Position numbers and translations under genes: made by a program
Origin: an uncultured Rhodobiaceae bacterium
GTDB lineage: Bacteria > Pseudomonadota > Alphaproteobacteria > RS24
Assembly (NCBI GenBank): GCA_913020275.1
Contig: CAJWBV010000011.1
Coordinates: 1-11,099, forward strand
Length of the DNA: 11,099 nucleotides
Direction of reading: 5' to 3'
Notes under the pieces: generated by a model
Database searches by the model: none
What the model was told of the DNA's origin: nothing
The model's input: only the letters and a program-made list of their open reading frames with translations
In this document: one piece after another, positions 8,107 to 11,099 of the stretch
Numbering within the stretch: the first letter of the stretch is position 1
Layout of the letters: every line of letters starts with the position of its first letter

Positions 8107-8415
8107 ATGGAAATCGGGTTGAACCATTATCTCACGCTGGCCGCCATTTTGTTCACAATCGGCGTGTTCGGCATCTTTTTGAACCGCAAGAATGTGATCG
8201 TCATTTTAATGTCCATCGAACTGATGCTGTTGGCGGTGAATATCAATCTGGTCGCGTTTTCGGCTTTTCTGGGTGATCTCGTCGGGCAAGTGTTCGCGCT
8301 GCTGGTTTTAACGGTTGCGGCCGGGGAGGCGGCCATCGGTCTGGCGATCCTCGTCGTCTATTTCCGCAACAGAGGCGGCATTGCGGTTGAAGATGTCAGC
8401 CAGATGAAAGGCTAA
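8107..8415 (+). CDS. nuoK: NADH-quinone oxidoreductase subunit K (ND4L homologue)
   Basis: NuoK is a three-helix, MrpC-like membrane subunit that carries two buried glutamates in the central proton axis. From ATG 8107 it has 102 residues, close to the usual 101-102. The helices are roughly 8-24, 29-51 and 58-86. E38 (MSIELMLL) and E74 (VAAGEAAIG) match the two essential glutamates known as E36 and E72 in E. coli. The [15 protein letters not shown] segment at 22-36 is typical of alphaproteobacteria. Two ATGs stand side by side at 8104 and 8107. I chose 8107 because it gives the family N-terminus MEIGL and better spacing from the G-rich ribosome binding site. The frame is open upstream to 8023, but that overlaps nuoJ. 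nuoL starts 2 bases after the stop. Confidence 0.97.
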   Translation: MEIGLNHYLTLAAILFTIGVFGIFLNRKNVIVILMSIELMLLAVNINLVAFSAFLGDLVGQVFALLVLTVAAGEAAIGLAILVVYFRNRGGIAVEDVSQMKG

Positions 8416-8417
8416 CG

Positions 8418-10349
8418 ATGTATCAGGCGATCGTTTTTTTTCCGTTGTTGGGCGCCCTTATCGCCGGCCTTTTCGGGCGCGTTATTGGCGATCGTCAGTC
8501 TGAAATCATAACCACAGCGCTGCTTGTTCTGTCGGCTTTGATGTCGTGCGTCGCTTTTGTTGATGTCGGGCTCAATGGCGAAACCAAAACCGTTCAGGTG
8601 TTGCAATGGATCCATTCCGGCACGCTGAATATTGACTGGGTTCTGCGGATCGACACACTCACCGCCGTAATGCTGGTGGTGGTGACGTGCGTGTCCTCAA
8701 TGGTGCACGTCTATTCTATCGGCTATATGAGCCACGATACGGCGCGCGCGCGGTTTTTTGCCTATTTGTCATTGTTCACCTTCATGATGCTGGTGCTGGT
8801 GACGGCGGATAATTTTGTCCAGCTGTTTTTCGGCTGGGAAGGCGTGGGTCTGGCCTCTTATCTGCTGATCGGTTTCTGGTTCAAAAAACCGTCGGCAAAT
8901 GCGGCGGCAATCAAGGCTTTTGTGGTTAACCGTGTGGGCGATTTCGGCCTTATTCTGGGCATGGCGGCAATTTACTTTACGGTCGGGTCGTTGGAGTTTG
9001 ACAATGTGTTTGCGGCAGCCAATGCGCTGGCCGAAGGACAGTTGGAATTCCTCGGCCTTACCCTGCCGGCGCTCACCACGATTTGCCTGTTGCTGTTCAT
9101 GGGTGCCATGGGCAAGTCGGCGCAATTTCTGCTGCACACATGGTTGCCTGATGCGATGGAAGGCCCGACACCTGTATCTGCGCTCATTCATGCGGCTACC
9201 ATGGTGACGGCCGGCATTTTTCTGGTGGCGCGTTGTTCGCCGCTGTTCGAATTGTCATCGACGGCGCTGGCCGTTGTCACGGTGGTTGGCGCGGTAACAG
9301 CGTTTTTCGCGGCGACTGTTGGTTTGGTGCAAAACGATATCAAGCGCGTCATTGCCTATTCGACCTGTTCGCAATTGGGATACATGTTCGTCGCCCTCGG
9401 CGTTGGCGCATATCAGGCGGCAATGTTTCATTTGTTCACACACGCTTTTTTCAAGGCGTTGCTGTTTTTGGGCGCGGGGTCTGTCATTCACGCCATGCAG
9501 GACGAACAGGACATGCGAAAAATGGGCGGCCTGCGCACGCTGGTGCCGGCAAGCTGGTTAGTAATGATTATCGGCACATTGGCCTTGACCGGCTTTCCGC
9601 TCACCGCCGGTTTCTTCTCAAAAGACGCGATTGTTGAGGCCGCTTATGCCGCGCAAATCGGGCCGCATATGTTTGCCTTTAGTTTGTTGGTGGTTGCGGC
9701 TCTGTTTACCTCGTTTTACAGCTGGCGGCTGATTTTCCTGACATTTTACGGGCTGCCCCGCTGCTCGAACGAAACGCTTGCCCATGTGCATGAAAGCCCG
9801 CCGGTAATGCTTGTGCCGCTCATTATTCTGGCGCTTGGTGCCTTATTTGCCGGCTTTACATTTTATGATTTCTTCATTGGCGACGGGCAGGCGGTCTTCT
9901 GGGGTGGCAGTATTTTCACCGCCGCGGAAAATAATGTATTGCGCGATCTGCATGAAGTTCCCAGATGGGTGAAGCTGTCGCCGTTGGTAATGATGCTAGC
10001 CGGGTTCACCCTTGCTTGGGTGATGTATATTCGCCGTCCGACATTGCCGGGCCAGTTCGCGACCGAACACGATTTGATTTACAAATTCCTGCTCAACAAA
10101 TGGTACATTGACGAAATTTACAATTTCATTTTTGTGCGTCCGGTGAAATGGCTGGCGCGCTTGTTCTGGAAAGGTGGCGACGGCGCGGTGATTGACGGCT
10201 TCGGCCCCGACGGTATCGCCGCAAGTGTGTTGTATTTCACCCGACGCGCGGTCGGTCTGCAAACCGGATTTGTCTATCACTACGCTTTTGCCATGTTGCT
10301 CGGCATTGCCGGATTGGTGAGCTGGTTCATGCTCACAGGGGGGCAATAA
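8418..10349 (+). CDS. nuoL: NADH-quinone oxidoreductase subunit L (ND5 homologue, antiporter-like)
   Basis: NuoL is the distal antiporter-like pump of the membrane arm, related to MrpA, with a long lateral helix running back along NuoM and NuoN. The 643-residue protein is in the normal range. Seen in order: the proton-antiporter N-terminal region, [18 protein letters not shown] (137-154) with key E141, [12 protein letters not shown] (171-182) with D175, K233 before [20 protein letters not shown] (240-259), [17 protein letters not shown] (307-323), [16 protein letters not shown] (336-351), and GFFSKD (398-403) with K402. Charged residues needed for proton transfer are therefore in place. The C-terminal part (about 520-643) contains the lateral-helix region and a final transmembrane helix. 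AAAGG at 8407-8411 lies 6 bases before ATG 8418. The TAA stop overlaps the nuoM start by one base. Confidence 0.98.
   Translation: MYQAIVFFPLLGALIAGLFGRVIGDRQSEIITTALLVLSALMSCVAFVDVGLNGETKTVQVLQWIHSGTLNIDWVLRIDTLTAVMLVVVTCVSSMVHVYSIGYMSHDTARARFFAYLSLFTFMMLVLVTADNFVQLFFGWEGVGLASYLLIGFWFKKPSANAAAIKAFVVNRVGDFGLILGMAAIYFTVGSLEFDNVFAAANALAEGQLEFLGLTLPALTTICLLLFMGAMGKSAQFLLHTWLPDAMEGPTPVSALIHAATMVTAGIFLVARCSPLFELSSTALAVVTVVGAVTAFFAATVGLVQNDIKRVIAYSTCSQLGYMFVALGVGAYQAAMFHLFTHAFFKALLFLGAGSVIHAMQDEQDMRKMGGLRTLVPASWLVMIIGTLALTGFPLTAGFFSKDAIVEAAYAAQIGPHMFAFSLLVVAALFTSFYSWRLIFLTFYGLPRCSNETLAHVHESPPVMLVPLIILALGALFAGFTFYDFFIGDGQAVFWGGSIFTAAENNVLRDLHEVPRWVKLSPLVMMLAGFTLAWVMYIRRPTLPGQFATEHDLIYKFLLNKWYIDEIYNFIFVRPVKWLARLFWKGGDGAVIDGFGPDGIAASVLYFTRRAVGLQTGFVYHYAFAMLLGIAGLVSWFMLTGGQ
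10337..10343 (+). promoter_or_regulatory. Ribosome binding site of nuoM
   Basis: AGGGGGG at the very end of nuoL lies 5 bases before ATG 10349, which itself overlaps the nuoL stop as TAATG. It supports this start over later Met codons. Confidence 0.55.
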
Positions 10350-11099
10350 TGACTGACTGGCCGATCCTCTCCACCATTACGTTCCTTCCCCTGCTGGGTG
10401 CCTTCTTCATTTTTCTGATCCGCGGTGACGAAGCCACGGCCGCCAACAATGCCAAGGCTGTGGCTTTGTGGACGTCGGTTGTAACCCTGTTCCTGACAGG
10501 GTTTATGGTCAGCCAGTTTGACGGAAGTTCGGCGGCGTTTCAGTTTGTCGAGCGTATCAACTGGCTGGGCGACGGGGTTGACTATGCCATGGGTGTGGAC
10601 GGTATTTCCGTTCTGTTTGTCCTGTTGACGGCCGCGCTCATGCCGATTTGCATTCTGGCAAGCTGGCATTCTATCACCCATCGCGTGCGCGAATATATGC
10701 TGGCCTTTTTGCTGCTTGAAACACTGATGATCGGCGTTTTTTGCGCCATGGATCTCATTCTCTTCTATCTGTTTTTCGAAGGTGGCTTGATTCCGATGTT
10801 CCTGATTATCGGGATTTGGGGCGGCGGCCGGCGCGTCTATGCCAGTTTCAAGTTTTTCCTGTACACGTTGCTGGGCTCGGTTCTGATGCTGTTGGCGGTG
10901 CTTGTTATGTATTGGCAGACCGGCACGACATTCATTCCCGACCTGATGGAAACGGCATTTGCGCCGGATTGGCAAAATTGGTTGTGGCTCGCGTTTTTTG
11001 CGTCCTTCGCCGTCAAAATGCCAATGTGGCCGGTGCATACCTGGTTGCCTGACGCCCATGTTGAGGCACCGACCGCAGGTTCTGTTATTCTGGCCGGTG
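10349..11099 (+). CDS. nuoM: NADH-quinone oxidoreductase subunit M (ND4 homologue, antiporter-like), 3' end cut by the window
   Basis: NuoM is the second antiporter-like pump of the membrane arm, between NuoL and NuoN. The window holds the first 250 codons of a protein that is normally about 490-510 residues; the frame is open to the edge. It starts MTDWPILS, then shows the first helices, the [12 protein letters not shown] segment (79-90), [21 protein letters not shown] (139-159) with E144 equivalent to the essential E144 of E. coli Nuo[18 protein letters not shown] (161-177), and [30 protein letters not shown] (221-250) with K223 in the conserved lysine region. The start ATG shares its A with the nuoL TAA stop. 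nuoN would be expected next. Confidence 0.97.
   Translation, partial: MTDWPILSTITFLPLLGAFFIFLIRGDEATAANNAKAVALWTSVVTLFLTGFMVSQFDGSSAAFQFVERINWLGDGVDYAMGVDGISVLFVLLTAALMPICILASWHSITHRVREYMLAFLLLETLMIGVFCAMDLILFYLFFEGGLIPMFLIIGIWGGGRRVYASFKFFLYTLLGSVLMLLAVLVMYWQTGTTFIPDLMETAFAPDWQNWLWLAFFASFAVKMPMWPVHTWLPDAHVEAPTAGSVILAG

Noticed and set aside
10280..11059. A 259-codon minus-strand open frame opposite nuoL/nuoM
   Set aside because: The product is dominated by Gln, Asn, Arg and His, typical of the antisense of transmembrane-helix codons, and nuoM on the + strand is clearly the real gene.
1..11099. Search for a novel defence, mobile or regulatory system embedded in the operon
   Set aside because: Every gap is 14 bases or shorter and every + strand frame is accounted for by a nuo gene. 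I saw no repeats, inverted arms, tRNA, terminator or extra gene between nuo genes.

Overview
The window is a stretch of a proton-pumping NADH:ubiquinone oxidoreductase (respiratory complex I, NDH-1) operon. All genes are on the + strand, in the canonical order nuoC-D-E-F-G-H-I-J-K-L-M. The window begins inside the nuoC reading frame and ends inside nuoM. nuoA and nuoB, which normally precede nuoC, and nuoN, which normally follows nuoM, lie outside it.

The organism is most likely an alphaproteobacterium, though I cannot place it more finely. nuoC and nuoD are separate genes rather than the gammaproteobacterial nuoCD fusion. NuoG is short (692 aa) and shows only the three iron-sulfur motifs also found in mitochondria. 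NuoE carries the GPQ-x-GR tail typical of alphaproteobacteria and mitochondria. The NuoC, NuoD, NuoF, NuoH and NuoK core sequences are strongly of the alphaproteobacterial/mitochondrial type. Base composition looks moderately GC-rich by eye.

Layout: bases 1-813 hold the nuoC frame, whose first roughly 95 residues do not look like NuoC. Bases 819-2015 nuoD, 2012-2611 nuoE, 2611-3894 nuoF and 3891-5969 nuoG give the rest of the hydrophilic arm (Q module and NADH-oxidising N module). Bases 5962-6972 nuoH, 6987-7478 nuoI, 7491-8096 nuoJ, 8107-8415 nuoK, 8418-10349 nuoL and 10349 to the edge nuoM give the membrane arm plus the NuoI ferredoxin subunit. Five junctions overlap (nuoD/E, E/F, F/G, G/H and L/M) and the longest gap is 14 bases, so this is one tightly coupled transcription unit. 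No stretch of even 50 bases lacks a gene. I see no internal terminator, tRNA, insertion sequence, CRISPR or long repeat.

Working together: NuoF (FMN) and NuoE oxidise NADH, electrons run through NuoG and NuoI iron-sulfur clusters to the quinone pocket between NuoD, NuoH and the outside-window NuoB, and NuoH/J/K/L/M couple this to proton translocation. Cofactor ligands and the key membrane charges that I can check are intact.

I found no undescribed system here; most of the window is a conventional housekeeping operon. The one real anomaly is at the left end. The nuoC frame is open to base 1, and its N-terminal part resembles the C-terminal half of a DUF1571-type protein, a family known mainly from Planctomycetes. 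It joins NuoC homology in frame near bases 290-310. This is either a chimeric join in the assembly or clone, or a rearranged nuoC.
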